Assembly (NCBI RefSeq): GCF_002939785.1
Contig: NZ_MDEC01000008.1
Location: 116,227 to 180,226 of the forward strand
Length of the DNA stretch: 64,000 nucleotides
Reading direction: 5' to 3'
Origin: Xanthomonas codiaei
Lineage (GTDB): Bacteria; Pseudomonadota; Gammaproteobacteria; Xanthomonadales; Xanthomonadaceae
Within the stretch, counting starts at the first letter, position 1, and the number at the start of each line of letters is the position of its first letter. Under the pieces are notes generated by a model. The model ran no database searches and was not told where the DNA came from. It saw only the letters and a list, made by a program, of their open reading frames with translations. The translations under genes were made by a program, and so were the position numbers. Positions 19,621 through 28,691 of the stretch are shown piece by piece.

Positions 19621-19965
19621 ATGTCTCGCCTCCACGATCTGCCCGAGCTCGAAAAATCGCCCGCCGCCGACATCAAGGTGAAGGGCTGGCCCAGCCTGAT
19701 GCGCAAGGTGCGCTCGCATGGAGCGGTGGTCATCACCAACCACAATCACCCCGAGGCGGTGGTGGTGGATGCGGAGGAATATCGCCGTTTGGTGAGTCAG
19801 GCAAGCGCGTCGGACCAGGCGCTGGCGCGCGCGCAGGCATTGCAGGCGCTGCAGGCCCGGTTCGATACGCATCTTGCCGCGCTGAGCGATGGCGCAGCGT
19901 TGACCCAGGCGATCGTCCGGCCGGCGCACCGCGGCAGGAAGGTGAAGCTGGGGCCTTCGCTCTGA
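19621..19965 (+). CDS. Phd/YefM-like antitoxin
   Basis: The 114-residue protein has the Phd/YefM N-terminal fold: ADIKVKGWPSLMRKVRSHGAVVITNHNHPEAVVVDAEEYRRLV. This corresponds to the DNA-binding half, in which VVITNHNHPEAVVV matches the family's strand-turn-strand. The C-terminal half (HLAALSDGAALTQAIVRPAHRGRKVKLGPSL) is longer than in many Phd proteins and would be the toxin-neutralising part. The zeta-like toxin gene starts 3 bases after the stop. Pairing Phd-type with zeta-type is less common than the epsilon-zeta arrangement. AGGA upstream is a modest ribosome-binding site. Confidence 0.8.
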   Translation: MSRLHDLPELEKSPAADIKVKGWPSLMRKVRSHGAVVITNHNHPEAVVVDAEEYRRLVSQASASDQALARAQALQALQARFDTHLAALSDGAALTQAIVRPAHRGRKVKLGPSL

Positions 19966-19968
19966 CCC

Positions 19969-20595
19969 ATGGGCAACATCCTGGTACCGGCTGGCGTCAA
20001 CGGCGCCGGCAAGAGTTCGCTGCTGGGGCAGATGCTGCAGGAAGACGGCGCCACCTGGTTCAATCCGGACGCGTTCACCCGGCAACTGGTGGAGCAGGGG
20101 TGGGCGCACGACGAGGCGAACGCGCAGGCCTGGCAGGAAGGCGTACGGCGACTGCGCCGGGCCATGGCCGATGGCAGCGATTTCGCATTTGAAACGACGT
20201 TGGGCGCGAGGACCATTCCGCGTCTGCTGCGCGAGGCCTGCGCGCAGCACACGGTGGCGGTCTGGTTCTGCGGGCTGGCGACAGTGGACCTGCACCTCCA
20301 GCGCGTGGCAGCGCGGGTCGCTGCCGGCGGCCATGCCATTGCTGAGCATAAAATCCGCGAGCGTTACGACGCATCGCGCGCCAACCTGATCGCGTTGCTG
20401 CCGCATCTGGCAGTACTGCATGTCTACGACAACAGCGCGCCGGCCGACGCGGCGGGGCAGGCGAGGCCAATGCTCGTGCTGGAACTGGACCGCAGCGGCC
20501 TGCACTACCCGCAAACGCCGGCCGAATTGGCGCAGGTGCCCCATTGGTCCAAGCCCATCGTGATGGCGGCATTGGAAACGCGCGGCGTGTCTTGA
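19969..20595 (+). CDS. Zeta-like toxin / P-loop kinase
   Basis: The 208-residue protein starts with a Walker A motif VPAGVNGAGKSSLLGQM, then WFNPDAFTRQL, and SDFAFETTLGARTIPRLLREA, the layout of zeta/PezT toxins. Family members phosphorylate UDP-N-acetylglucosamine and block cell-wall synthesis. The IRERYDASRANLIALLP segment corresponds to the Arg-rich nucleotide-contact helix. It is shorter than classical zeta toxin and closer in size to chromosomal zeta-like kinases. An antitoxin gene immediately precedes it. The substrate is not proven by sequence. Confidence 0.82.
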   Translation: MGNILVPAGVNGAGKSSLLGQMLQEDGATWFNPDAFTRQLVEQGWAHDEANAQAWQEGVRRLRRAMADGSDFAFETTLGARTIPRLLREACAQHTVAVWFCGLATVDLHLQRVAARVAAGGHAIAEHKIRERYDASRANLIALLPHLAVLHVYDNSAPADAAGQARPMLVLELDRSGLHYPQTPAELAQVPHWSKPIVMAALETRGVS

Positions 20596-20774
20596 CGCGC
20601 GTCCGGTCCTGCGAGCGGTGAGGGCGCCATGCGCACGACTCACTCAGCTTCTGACTGTATCCAGACACTGCGACGACGCAACTTCTTGGCTGCTTTTACA
20701 TGTTGTGTCTGGATGGATTGGACGTTTCGGATAGACCAATGCTGAGCGAATGATTTGCAGCTTGGCTGCAGGGC

Positions 20775-20874
20775 CCTTGCCCGCCCACCATCGCGGGACA
20801 CGCCGTGAATCCGTCCATGGAGGCTCATGCGGCATCCATGCCGCATAAGGTCACGCGACGGTGAGCGGGCAAGG
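20775..20874 (+). repeat. Palindromic intergenic element, copy 1
   Basis: About 100 bases with complementary ends (CCTTGCCCGCCCACC at the left, GGTGAGCGGGCAAGG at the right) and an inner ATGCGGCATCCATGCCGCAT palindrome. It is the forward-oriented copy of a family of four in this gap. The whole 20596-21611 gap carries no supportable gene; these elements explain most of it. Confidence 0.8.
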
Positions 20875-20933
20875 ACCAGTCGAGATGGTCGGTGTGCATG
20901 TTTTCCAATGAAGCAGCCAGCAAACTCTCTGGT

Positions 20934-21036
20934 GCGGTGTCCTTACCGTTTGCGGGACCCTGTGGTGGCATGGATGCCGCCACGGAGCCTACAGGGACGT
21001 ACTTGCGGCGTGTCCCGCGAGCGGTAAGGGCACCGC
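20934..21036 (-). repeat. Palindromic intergenic element, copy 2 (reverse orientation)
   Basis: The complementary ends (GCGGTGTCCTTACCG and GGTAAGGGCACCGC) enclose GTGGTGGCATGGATGCCGCCAC. Its reverse complement shares GCGGGACACGCCG, GTCC, AGGCTC and CGGCATCCATGCC with copy 1, so it is the same family inverted. Confidence 0.8.
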
Positions 21037-21169
21037 GCTCTCGACGCATCAGGCGTTTGACTGCATCCGAGAGGATGACGACATCCTGCGCAGCGCTGTT
21101 CAATGTGGCAGGAAAATCCAGTGGATGCTTCAGTCACTTAGCGATAGGGCCGCGGCTTGGCTGCAAGGC

Positions 21170-21271
21170 CCTTGCCCGCCCACCATCGCGGGACACGCCG
21201 TGAATCCGTCCGTGGAGGCTCTTATGCGGCATCCATGCCGCATAAGGTCCCGCGACGGTGAGCGGGCAAGG
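21170..21271 (+). repeat. Palindromic intergenic element, copy 3
   Basis: Nearly identical to copy 1 over the full length, including GCTTGGCTGCA-GGCC flank just outside. The central hairpin is ATGCGGCATCCATGCCGCAT. Confidence 0.8.
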
Positions 21272-21377
21272 ACCCGTCGGGCAGGTCGGTGTGCAGAGTT
21301 TCACTGCAACGAGTAACCCTGGACCGCGCGACCTGATGTCCTTTGCTCTTCAACGAACCACCAGCCAACTGTCTGGT

Positions 21378-21480
21378 GCGGTGTCCTCGCCGATTGCGGG
21401 ACCGTGTGGCGGCATGGATGCCGCCACCGAGCCTATAGGGGCGTACTTGCGGCGTGTCCCGCAAGCGATGAGGGTGCCGC
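21378..21480 (-). repeat. Palindromic intergenic element, copy 4 (reverse orientation)
   Basis: Close match to copy 2, with TGTGGCGGCATGGATGCCGCCAC in the centre split over the hairpin arms and the same GCGGTGTCC / GGTGCCGC ends. It completes the forward-reverse-forward-reverse series. Confidence 0.8.
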
Positions 21481-21611
21481 GCTCTTGACGCTGCGCGATG
21501 GCCATACATCCGCAGGCCCTCATGCAAGCCTCCGTCGCGCAGTGATACGACGGACGAAAGACGATGCCGCTCGCAGCGCCTTGCCAGTACTGCGAGCGAC
21601 ACCATCTGCGC

Positions 21612-23567
21612 TTACGCCTTGCTCAATTGCACCGCCACCGGGTCGCCAGTGAGATAGCCCACCGCGGCCCCGAAGCGGTCCTTGTAGTTGGCGCGTACCA
21701 GCGGATCCAGCGTGGCCTTGACGGTATCGTGCAGCGGGCTTTCCCAGTCGCCTGGATGCTGGAAATTGCTCATGACATAGGTCCAGCCGTGGATCTGGTC
21801 CACCGCGTGCAGGCCGGTGGATTCGGCGCCCGCCGGCACCGATAGCAGCCGTGTGAGCGTGCCGTTGTCCACGTGGTAGGCCCACAGGAAATTGTTGACG
21901 TGCAGGCTGCTGTCTTCGCCGATGAACAGGGTGCGCAGTGATTCGGAGAACTTGAGGTTGTCCGGGTTGGCCAGCCGCTCGGGATCGGCCAGATTGCCCA
22001 GCGCGTCGGGCTGCGCCAGGTCGTGGCCGGTCAGCGCGGCAGGCGCGGCCATGTCGATCGGCACCCAGTCGCTGTGGATCGGTGCACCGCTGCTGTCGCG
22101 GCGCCCGCCGCGCAGATTCAAGGCATACACCGCGCCGGCATCCGGGCCCTCCACTTTCACGTCGCCCGAGCCGTTGCGCATGCTGGTGACGATGTAGGAC
22201 ATGGCCATGTAGGCGATCTTGTCGCGGGCGTTGACGGTGGTGCCTTCGAGCTTGGTGAAGCCCAGGCTGCCACCGGCCAGTGCGGCATAGCGGTGGGTTT
22301 CCAGATAAGCGGCGGCCTTTTCCATGCCCGGCTTGATGCGGATCCAGTTGAAGGTGCCGTTGAACGGGATCTTGGTGAAGCTGGCATCGCCTGGGTCGCT
22401 CAGATGCACGTCGAGGATGTCGGCGGCGGTGAGGCGGTCGGCCAGCGCTTGGATCTCGGCGCTGGTGGCGTGGCCCAGCCTGATCCAGCTCAGCGTGGCC
22501 GCGCCCGGGCCGACGCCGGAGGTCTGGTGCCACTTGCCGACATACAGGGTGCCGGCGGAAAGGTCCGCCTTGCGGTCGGCGATGAACATGAAAAGTCCAC
22601 CATTGGTGGCGTCGTCGCCCATCAGCACGGTGCGTTGGTCGGGCATCACCTGCACCAGCTCATGCGAAATGCGGCCCAGGCAGTAGTGCTTGCGCACGCT
22701 GCCGGTGCCGTCCGGATGCACGGTGATCTCGGGCAGGTGGCCGTAGTGATAGGGGTTGGCCTTTTCCGGGTCGCCGTACAGATGCGTGCTGTAGCTACGG
22801 AACTGGGTATTGCCAGCCAGCGCAGTGGCGTCGGGTTCGTACTCTTCGCTGGACAGGTGGGTATTCCACGGCGACAGGCTGGCGCCGCAGGTGGTCCACA
22901 ACCCGTGCACCGGCGCGGTGTCGACGTTGTGGTACTTCACCAGCGACAGCTTGCCGGTGGCCGGGTCCTGATCCAGGGTGAGCACGGCGATGGGCGCGGG
23001 CAGGTGACGATTGGTGTCGTTGCCGGCCTGGTCGCGGGTGGTGTATTCGAACTGCACCACCGCGAACACGTGGTTGCCCTTGACGCCCGGGACCTTGGCG
23101 TTGGGCAGGGTCAGCAGCGAGGAGCCGTCCGGGCAGTCGGAAAAGAACGGGCGTTCGGCACCGGGTTTGGAGCGGTCGATGATGGGGCGGTGCTGGATGT
23201 CGTAGTAGCCGCCGGCCAGCACGGTGCCGCCCTTGCCGTCGGGCACCTGGTCGCCGGTGACGAAGAACGGGTGGTAGGCCAGCGCGTAGCGCTGGGTGGT
23301 GCCGTCGTTGCGGGCAACGCTCAGCGACGAGCCCACCGTGGTGGTGGCCATGGCGGCAGGATTGGCCAGGCTGGGGGCAGGCATGCCATGGAAGGTGGCC
23401 GACACCAGTCGGGCCGGGGTTTCCGAAGGCCGCAGCGGGCGCGCCGCCAATGCGGCGCTGCCCAGCTGCTGGAGTGCGGCGGCGCTGGCGCTGCCGAGCG
23501 GCAACAGGGGAACGGCTGCCATCACTTGCATGAGGCGGCGACGGGTAGGGTCGGGGGAGGCGGACAT
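21612..23567 (-). CDS. PhoX-like (DUF839) phosphatase, Tat-exported
   Basis: The 651-residue protein carries a Tat signal (DPTRRRLMQVMAAVPLLPLGS) and a long beta-propeller-like DUF839/PhoX region. Visible family segments are ATTTVGSSLSVARNDGTTQRYALAYHPFF, LWTTCGASLSPWNTHLSSEEYEPD (PhoX proteins bind metal through Glu/Asp near this point), RKHYCLGRISHELVQVMPDQ, and a FIADRKADLSAGTLYVGKW strand set. PhoX family enzymes are calcium-dependent alkaline phosphatases in the periplasm. The ATG at 23567 follows GGAG by five bases; an upstream in-frame ATG at 23582 lacks one. No pho box was found upstream. Phosphatase activity is inferred from the family. Confidence 0.8.
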   Translation of the reverse strand: MSASPDPTRRRLMQVMAAVPLLPLGSASAAALQQLGSAALAARPLRPSETPARLVSATFHGMPAPSLANPAAMATTTVGSSLSVARNDGTTQRYALAYHPFFVTGDQVPDGKGGTVLAGGYYDIQHRPIIDRSKPGAERPFFSDCPDGSSLLTLPNAKVPGVKGNHVFAVVQFEYTTRDQAGNDTNRHLPAPIAVLTLDQDPATGKLSLVKYHNVDTAPVHGLWTTCGASLSPWNTHLSSEEYEPDATALAGNTQFRSYSTHLYGDPEKANPYHYGHLPEITVHPDGTGSVRKHYCLGRISHELVQVMPDQRTVLMGDDATNGGLFMFIADRKADLSAGTLYVGKWHQTSGVGPGAATLSWIRLGHATSAEIQALADRLTAADILDVHLSDPGDASFTKIPFNGTFNWIRIKPGMEKAAAYLETHRYAALAGGSLGFTKLEGTTVNARDKIAYMAMSYIVTSMRNGSGDVKVEGPDAGAVYALNLRGGRRDSSGAPIHSDWVPIDMAAPAALTGHDLAQPDALGNLADPERLANPDNLKFSESLRTLFIGEDSSLHVNNFLWAYHVDNGTLTRLLSVPAGAESTGLHAVDQIHGWTYVMSNFQHPGDWESPLHDTVKATLDPLVRANYKDRFGAAVGYLTGDPVAVQLSKA

Positions 23568-23996
23568 CGAAACTCCAGGCAAAGGCGACGATCAACGGTG
23601 GCGGGTACACCGGCAGGCTGGTCACGCTAGGCTCGGCAGATGACGCTTGTTTGACAGCGAGCTCACCCGTTGGCTTGCGTTGGGATGTGCTGGGCCGGGC
23701 AAGCGCCATCGCCCGTATGGTCGGCGACGGCTGCGCACTACGGCGCTCGTCGGGTGGTGCGATGCAGCAAAGTGGGCTTCCGCCCAATCCCAGGCGGCGC
23801 GCCGGATTCAGCGAATTTCCGTGGTTTGACAGCAGCTGCCGGTATTCCAAGGCTATAGCTCCGGCCAATAAGTTGGCCGTGATTTGGCATAGGGGCGAGC
23901 GCGGTTGACAGGGTAGGGGATTCACGCAAGCGTACGCCGCCTAATGGCCTGCGGCGCACGCAGCGTCGTGGGAGAACCACCCTGGAGACCCGTATC
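23568..23996. other. Intergenic region with a short inverted repeat, no gene
   Basis: Arms CGGCCAA (23862-23868) and TTGGCCG (23873-23879) flank TAAG, an operator-like palindrome. A TTGACA at 23905-23910 could be a -35 for the GH3 gene, but no good -10 follows at 17 bases. Short open frames here have no coding character. Confidence 0.5.
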
Positions 23997-26612
23997 TTGG
24001 ACATGTTGCTTCGTCGTACCGCCGCGCCCGTCGCGCGTCGCGCGCTCTCTCTGGCCACCGCCGCAGCGGTGCTGATGCTGGCCGCGTGCCAAGGCAAGGA
24101 CACCGCCTCCGCCGAGGCCGGCAAGACCGCGCCGGCTGCAGCGCCCGCCGAGGCCTCCACCACCATCCATCCGGACCAGTGGCCGTCGCCGAAGTGGCCG
24201 TTCGCGCAGGACGCCGCGCTGGAGCAGCGCATCACCGATGTGATGTCCAAGATGAGCGTGGAAGAAAAGGTTGCCCAGACCGTGCAGGGCGACATCGCCA
24301 GCCTGACCCCGGACGATGTGCGCAAGTACCGTATCGGCTCGGTATTGGCTGGCGGCAATTCCGATCCCGGCGGCAAGTACAACGCCAGCCCGGCCGAATG
24401 GCTGAAGCTGGCCGACGCCTTCTATGACGCCTCGATGGATACCTCCAAGGGCGGCAACGCGATTCCGATCATCTTCGGTATCGATGCGGTGCACGGCCAG
24501 AGCAACATCGTCGGCGCCACCCTGTTTCCGCACAACATCGGCCTGGGCGCCACGCGCAACCCGGAACTGATCAAGAAGATCGGCGAAGTCACCGCCGCCG
24601 AAACCCGCGTCACCGGCATGGAGTGGACCTTCGCGCCCACCGTGGCGGTGCCGCAGGACGACCGCTGGGGCCGTAGCTACGAAGGCTATTCGGAGTCGCC
24701 CGACGTGGTGGCCAGCTTCGCCGGCAAGATGGTCGAAGGCGTGCAGGGCACGCCAGGCACACCGCAGTTCCTGGATGGCAGCCACGTGATTTCGTCGGTG
24801 AAACATTTCGTCGGCGACGGCGGCACCACCGACGGCAAGGACCAGGGCGACACCAAGGTGTCCGAAGCCACCATGCGCGACATCCACGCCGCCGGCTATC
24901 CGCCGGCCATCGCGGCCGGTGCGCAGACGGTGATGGCCTCGTTCAACAGCTTCAACGGCGAGAAGATGCACGGCAACAAGGTCATGCTGACCGACGTGCT
25001 CAAGGGCCGGATGAACTTCGGCGGCTTCGTGGTCGGCGACTGGAATGGCCACGGCCAGGTCAAGGGCTGCACCAAGGACAACTGCCCGGCCTCGTTCATT
25101 GCCGGCGTCGACATGGCGATGGCTGCCGACAGCTGGAAGGGCATCTATGAAACCGAACTGGCGGCAGTGAAATCCGGCCAGATCAGCACCGAGCGCCTGG
25201 ACGATGCGGTGCGCCGCATCCTGCGCGTCAAGATGCGCCTGGGCCTGTTCGAGGCCGGCAAGCCGTCCAAGCGCCCGCTCGGCGGCAAGTACGAATTGCT
25301 GGGCGCGCCCGAGCACCGCGCCATCGCCCGTCAGGCGGTGCGCGAGTCGCTGGTGCTGCTGAAGAACCAGGCCGGCATCCTGCCGCTGGATCCGAAAAAG
25401 CGCGTGCTGGTGGTCGGCGATGGCGCTAACGACATGGGCAAGCAGTCCGGCGGCTGGACGCTGAACTGGCAGGGCACCGGCACCAAGCGCAGCGACTACC
25501 CCAACGGCAACACCATCTGGGAAGGCCTGGACAAGCAGATCAAGGCCGCCGGCGGCAAGGCCGAGCTGGCAGTCGATGGTGCGTACAAGACCAAGCCCGA
25601 CGTGGCGGTGGTGGTGTTCGGTGAGAACCCGTACGCCGAGTTCCAGGGCGACATCGCCACCCTGCTGTACAAGCCGGGCGACGACAGCGAGCTGGCACTG
25701 CTGAAGAAGTTCAAGGCCGACGGCATCCCGGTGGTGGCGGTGTTCCTGAGCGGCCGCCCGCTGTGGATGAACCAGTACATCAACGTGGCCGATGCGTTCG
25801 TCGCCGCGTGGCTGCCGGGTTCGGAAGGCGAGGGCATTGCCGATGTGCTGCTGCGCAAGGCCGATGGCAGCGTGCAGAACGACTTCAAGGGCAAGCTCAG
25901 CTTCTCCTGGCCCAAGACCGCGGTGCAGTTCGCCAATAACGTGGGCCAGAAGGACTATGACCCGCAGTTCAAGTTCGGCTACGGCCTGACCTATGCCGAC
26001 AAGGGCGATCTGGCGGCGCTGCCGGAAGAATCCGGCGTGTCCGGCGAGCAGTCGGTGGGCGGGGTGTACTTCGTGCGTGGCAAGCCGGCACTCGGCATTG
26101 CGATGCAGCTGTCCAACGCCGGCCAAGCCAACATGCCGGCAACCACGCTGCCGGTGGGCCTGTCCGATGGCAGCCTGAAGATGACCGCAGTCGATCACAA
26201 GGCGCAGGAAGACGCGCGCCGCCTGGTGTGGTCCGGTGCCACGCCGGCCAGCGTGCTGCTGGTGTCCGGCAAACCGTTGGACGTGTCGCGCGAGAGCAAT
26301 GGCGATGTGCAGCTGCAGCTGACCGTGCGTCGCGACAGCGCGGTGACGGCGCCGGTATGGCTGGGCGTGGGCTGCGGCGACAAGTGCGGTGGCCGCGTGG
26401 ACGCACAGAAGACCCTGGCCGCATTGCCGCAAGGCCAGTGGAAGGTGGTGGGGGTGCCGCTCAAGTGCTTCGCCGCAGCCGGTGCCGACGTGACCAAGCT
26501 GACCCAGGTCGCCAGCATCGAGAGCGGCGCGGCGCTGGACCTGTCGGTGTCGAGGGTGGCGCTGGGCGCGCTCAACGAAGCCGAAGTCACGGTGGATTGC
26601 CCGGTCAAGTAA
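23997..26612 (+). CDS. GH3 beta-glucosidase-type lipoprotein
   Basis: The protein is about 870 residues. The start may be TTG 23997 (GGAG 10 bases upstream) or ATG 24003. It has a lipoprotein signal ending in LMLAACQG, so it is probably anchored in the outer membrane. The GH3 N-domain shows MSVEEKVAQTVQGDI, FGIDAVHGQSNIVGATLFPHNIGLGAT, SVKHFVGDGGT and the nucleophile Asp in GGFVVGDWNGHGQVKG. The GH3 C-domain has RESLVLLKNQAGILPL and GSEGEGIADVLLR. A C-terminal module (GVGCGDKCGGRVDAQKTL) with four closely spaced Cys resembles the sugar-binding domain of exo-glucanases. The 1,4-beta-glucan or xyloglucan/cellodextrin substrate is inferred from the plant-polysaccharide setting. Confidence 0.88.
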   Translation: MDMLLRRTAAPVARRALSLATAAAVLMLAACQGKDTASAEAGKTAPAAAPAEASTTIHPDQWPSPKWPFAQDAALEQRITDVMSKMSVEEKVAQTVQGDIASLTPDDVRKYRIGSVLAGGNSDPGGKYNASPAEWLKLADAFYDASMDTSKGGNAIPIIFGIDAVHGQSNIVGATLFPHNIGLGATRNPELIKKIGEVTAAETRVTGMEWTFAPTVAVPQDDRWGRSYEGYSESPDVVASFAGKMVEGVQGTPGTPQFLDGSHVISSVKHFVGDGGTTDGKDQGDTKVSEATMRDIHAAGYPPAIAAGAQTVMASFNSFNGEKMHGNKVMLTDVLKGRMNFGGFVVGDWNGHGQVKGCTKDNCPASFIAGVDMAMAADSWKGIYETELAAVKSGQISTERLDDAVRRILRVKMRLGLFEAGKPSKRPLGGKYELLGAPEHRAIARQAVRESLVLLKNQAGILPLDPKKRVLVVGDGANDMGKQSGGWTLNWQGTGTKRSDYPNGNTIWEGLDKQIKAAGGKAELAVDGAYKTKPDVAVVVFGENPYAEFQGDIATLLYKPGDDSELALLKKFKADGIPVVAVFLSGRPLWMNQYINVADAFVAAWLPGSEGEGIADVLLRKADGSVQNDFKGKLSFSWPKTAVQFANNVGQKDYDPQFKFGYGLTYADKGDLAALPEESGVSGEQSVGGVYFVRGKPALGIAMQLSNAGQANMPATTLPVGLSDGSLKMTAVDHKAQEDARRLVWSGATPASVLLVSGKPLDVSRESNGDVQLQLTVRRDSAVTAPVWLGVGCGDKCGGRVDAQKTLAALPQGQWKVVGVPLKCFAAAGADVTKLTQVASIESGAALDLSVSRVALGALNEAEVTVDCPVK

Positions 26613-26619
26613 GCCGCAG

Positions 26620-26641
26620 GTCCGCAGGCTTGCCTGCGGAC
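26620..26641 (+). terminator. Hairpin after the GH3 gene
   Basis: Perfect 10-bp arms GTCCGCAGGC and GCCTGCGGAC around a TT loop start 7 bases after the stop. There is no T run, so it may be a weak terminator or a 3' stabilising stem before the symporter gene. Confidence 0.55.
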
Positions 26642-26872
26642 GATGCGTCGATTCATTGGAACAAGCGCGTCGCCGACATCGGCGACGCAACTCAGCGGCC
26701 ACCGATCGCGGTGGCGTCATCAGCCGCCGCGGGGGCGGTGTTGTCGATCGGCCGGGACGGCCTGCAGACGCGGTTCGCCGCGCTGCCATTGCGCACCTGT
26801 TGCGCGGCGGCGGCATTCTGCAGCCCTGCCTGATCGGTCGGCGCATACCCCAGAGCCAGACAGGAGAGTGCA

Positions 26873-28435
26873 GTGGGTTTGGCGACGTTGGATATCGTGA
26901 TCGTGCTGGTCTACCTGACCGGCATCTTCGTGCTCGCGCAAGTGGTCTCGCGCGAGAAGGCAGGCCACAGCAAGAGTGCCGAGGATTACTTCCTGGCCAG
27001 CAAGTCGTTGCCGTGGTGGGCGATCGGCGCGTCGCTGATCGCCGCCAACATCTCGGCCGAGCAGATCATCGGCATGGCCGGGTCCGGCTATGCCATCGGT
27101 CTTGCGATCGCCTCCTACGAATGGATGGCGGCGTTGACGCTGCTGATCGTCGGCAAGTTCTTCCTGCCGATCTTCCTGCGCAACGGCATCTACACCATGC
27201 CGCAGTTCCTGGAGCAGCGCTACGGCAAGTGGATCCGCACGCTGATGGCGGTGTTCTGGCTGCTGCTGTACGTGTTCGTCAACCTGACCTCGATCCTGTG
27301 GCTGGGATCGATCGCGGTCAGCCAGGTCACCGGCATGGACCAGACCCTGGCGCTGGCGCTGATCGGCGTGTTCGCGCTGGTCTATCAGTTGTATGGCGGC
27401 CTGAAGGCGGTGGCGCTGACCGACATCGTGCAGGTCACGCTGCTGGTGCTGGGCGGGCTGCTGGTGGCCGGGCTGACGCTGGCGCGGATCGGCGATGGCG
27501 GCGGCGTGCTGGCCGGCTTCCAGCATCTGTGGAGTGCGCACCCCGAGCACTTCCACATGATCCTGAGCAAGGACAACCCGTTCTACAAGGATCTGCCGGG
27601 CCTGAGCGTGCTGCTGGGCGGGCTGTGGATCATGAACATCAGCTACTGGGGTTTCAACCAGTACATCATCCAGCGCGCGCTGGCGGCCAAGAACATCGGC
27701 GAGGCGCAGAAGGGCATGGTGTTCGCCGCGTTCCTGAAGCTGCTGATGCCGCTGGTGATCGTGGTGCCGGGCATCGCCGCGGTGGTGCTGGCGCCGGATC
27801 TGGCCAAGCCCGACCAGGCCTATCCGACCATGATGCAGCTGCTGCCCACCGGCATCCTGGGCCTGGTGTTCGCTGCGTTGGTGGCGGCGATCGTGGCCTC
27901 GCTGGCCTCGAAGATCAACTCGGTGGCGACCATCTTCACCCTGGATTTCTACGCCAAGTTCCGCCCCCACACCGAGCAGAAGACGCTGGTGCGCGTGGGC
28001 CGCATCGTGGCCGCGGTGTCGGTGCTGATCGGCATCCTCACCGCGCGGCCGTTGCTGGGCAACTTCGACCAGGGTTTCCAGTTCATCCAGGAATTCACCG
28101 GCTTCTTCACCCCGGGCGTGGTGGTCATCTTCATGCTCGGCCTGTTCTGGAAGCGCGCCAACGAAGCCGGCGCACTGACCGCGGCGATCGGCTCGGTGGT
28201 GTTGTCGTTCGCGCTCAAGTTCGCGTGGCCGGAACTGCCATTCATGGACCGCATCGGGGTGGTGTTCCTGGCCGCGCTGGTGCTGGCGGTGCTGGTCTCG
28301 CTGATGACGCCGGCCACGCAGGCGCGCGACCTGATCCGTACCGACGATGTGGCCTATGGCACCACCCTGGGCTTCAAGCTCGGCGCGGCCGGCGTGATCG
28401 CGATCCTGATCGTGCTGTATACGGTGTTCTGGTGA
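26873..28435 (+). CDS. Sodium/sugar symporter (SSS family, SGLT-like)
   Basis: The 520-residue protein has about 14 hydrophobic segments and typical SSS motifs: EDYFLASKSLPWWAIGASLIAANISAEQIIGMAGSGYA (sodium and sugar site region), GIYTMPQFLEQRYGKW, YGGLKAVALTDIVQV and INSVATIFTLDFYAKF. These resemble Vibrio vSGLT and other glucose/galactose symporters. GTG 26873 follows GAGAG; there is no ATG nearby. Its position 260 bases after the GH3 gene suggests uptake of the glucose or galactose released outside. The 28436-28691 gap has no supportable gene. Confidence 0.85.
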   Translation: MGLATLDIVIVLVYLTGIFVLAQVVSREKAGHSKSAEDYFLASKSLPWWAIGASLIAANISAEQIIGMAGSGYAIGLAIASYEWMAALTLLIVGKFFLPIFLRNGIYTMPQFLEQRYGKWIRTLMAVFWLLLYVFVNLTSILWLGSIAVSQVTGMDQTLALALIGVFALVYQLYGGLKAVALTDIVQVTLLVLGGLLVAGLTLARIGDGGGVLAGFQHLWSAHPEHFHMILSKDNPFYKDLPGLSVLLGGLWIMNISYWGFNQYIIQRALAAKNIGEAQKGMVFAAFLKLLMPLVIVVPGIAAVVLAPDLAKPDQAYPTMMQLLPTGILGLVFAALVAAIVASLASKINSVATIFTLDFYAKFRPHTEQKTLVRVGRIVAAVSVLIGILTARPLLGNFDQGFQFIQEFTGFFTPGVVVIFMLGLFWKRANEAGALTAAIGSVVLSFALKFAWPELPFMDRIGVVFLAALVLAVLVSLMTPATQARDLIRTDDVAYGTTLGFKLGAAGVIAILIVLYTVFW

Positions 28436-28691
28436 GCCAGACCGGTTTTCGGGAGCGGCTGACGCAGCATGGTCAGCCGCCCCGATCTGCACCTTGACGG
28501 AGCGGCATGCCGATGCCGGGCTGCGGCGCGTTCGAGCGCCGCAACCGGCACCGGCCCCGGCGAGTAGCCCATGCGCCGGGCAGGGACACGGCGGTCAGGC
28601 GAGCGCTTCGCCACGCCATGGCCATCGCCGCCGTGCCGCCGTCCACTGCTGCTGCCGAATCCCGACCAACGCTGCCGACGGCCGTCTGCGC

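Noticed and set aside
20755..21500. CRISPR array
   Set aside because: Only four long palindromic copies in alternating orientation, with unequal spacers and no cas genes.
23922..26846. 974-codon minus-strand open frame
   Set aside because: Fully antisense to the GH3 gene, which has clear catalytic motifs.
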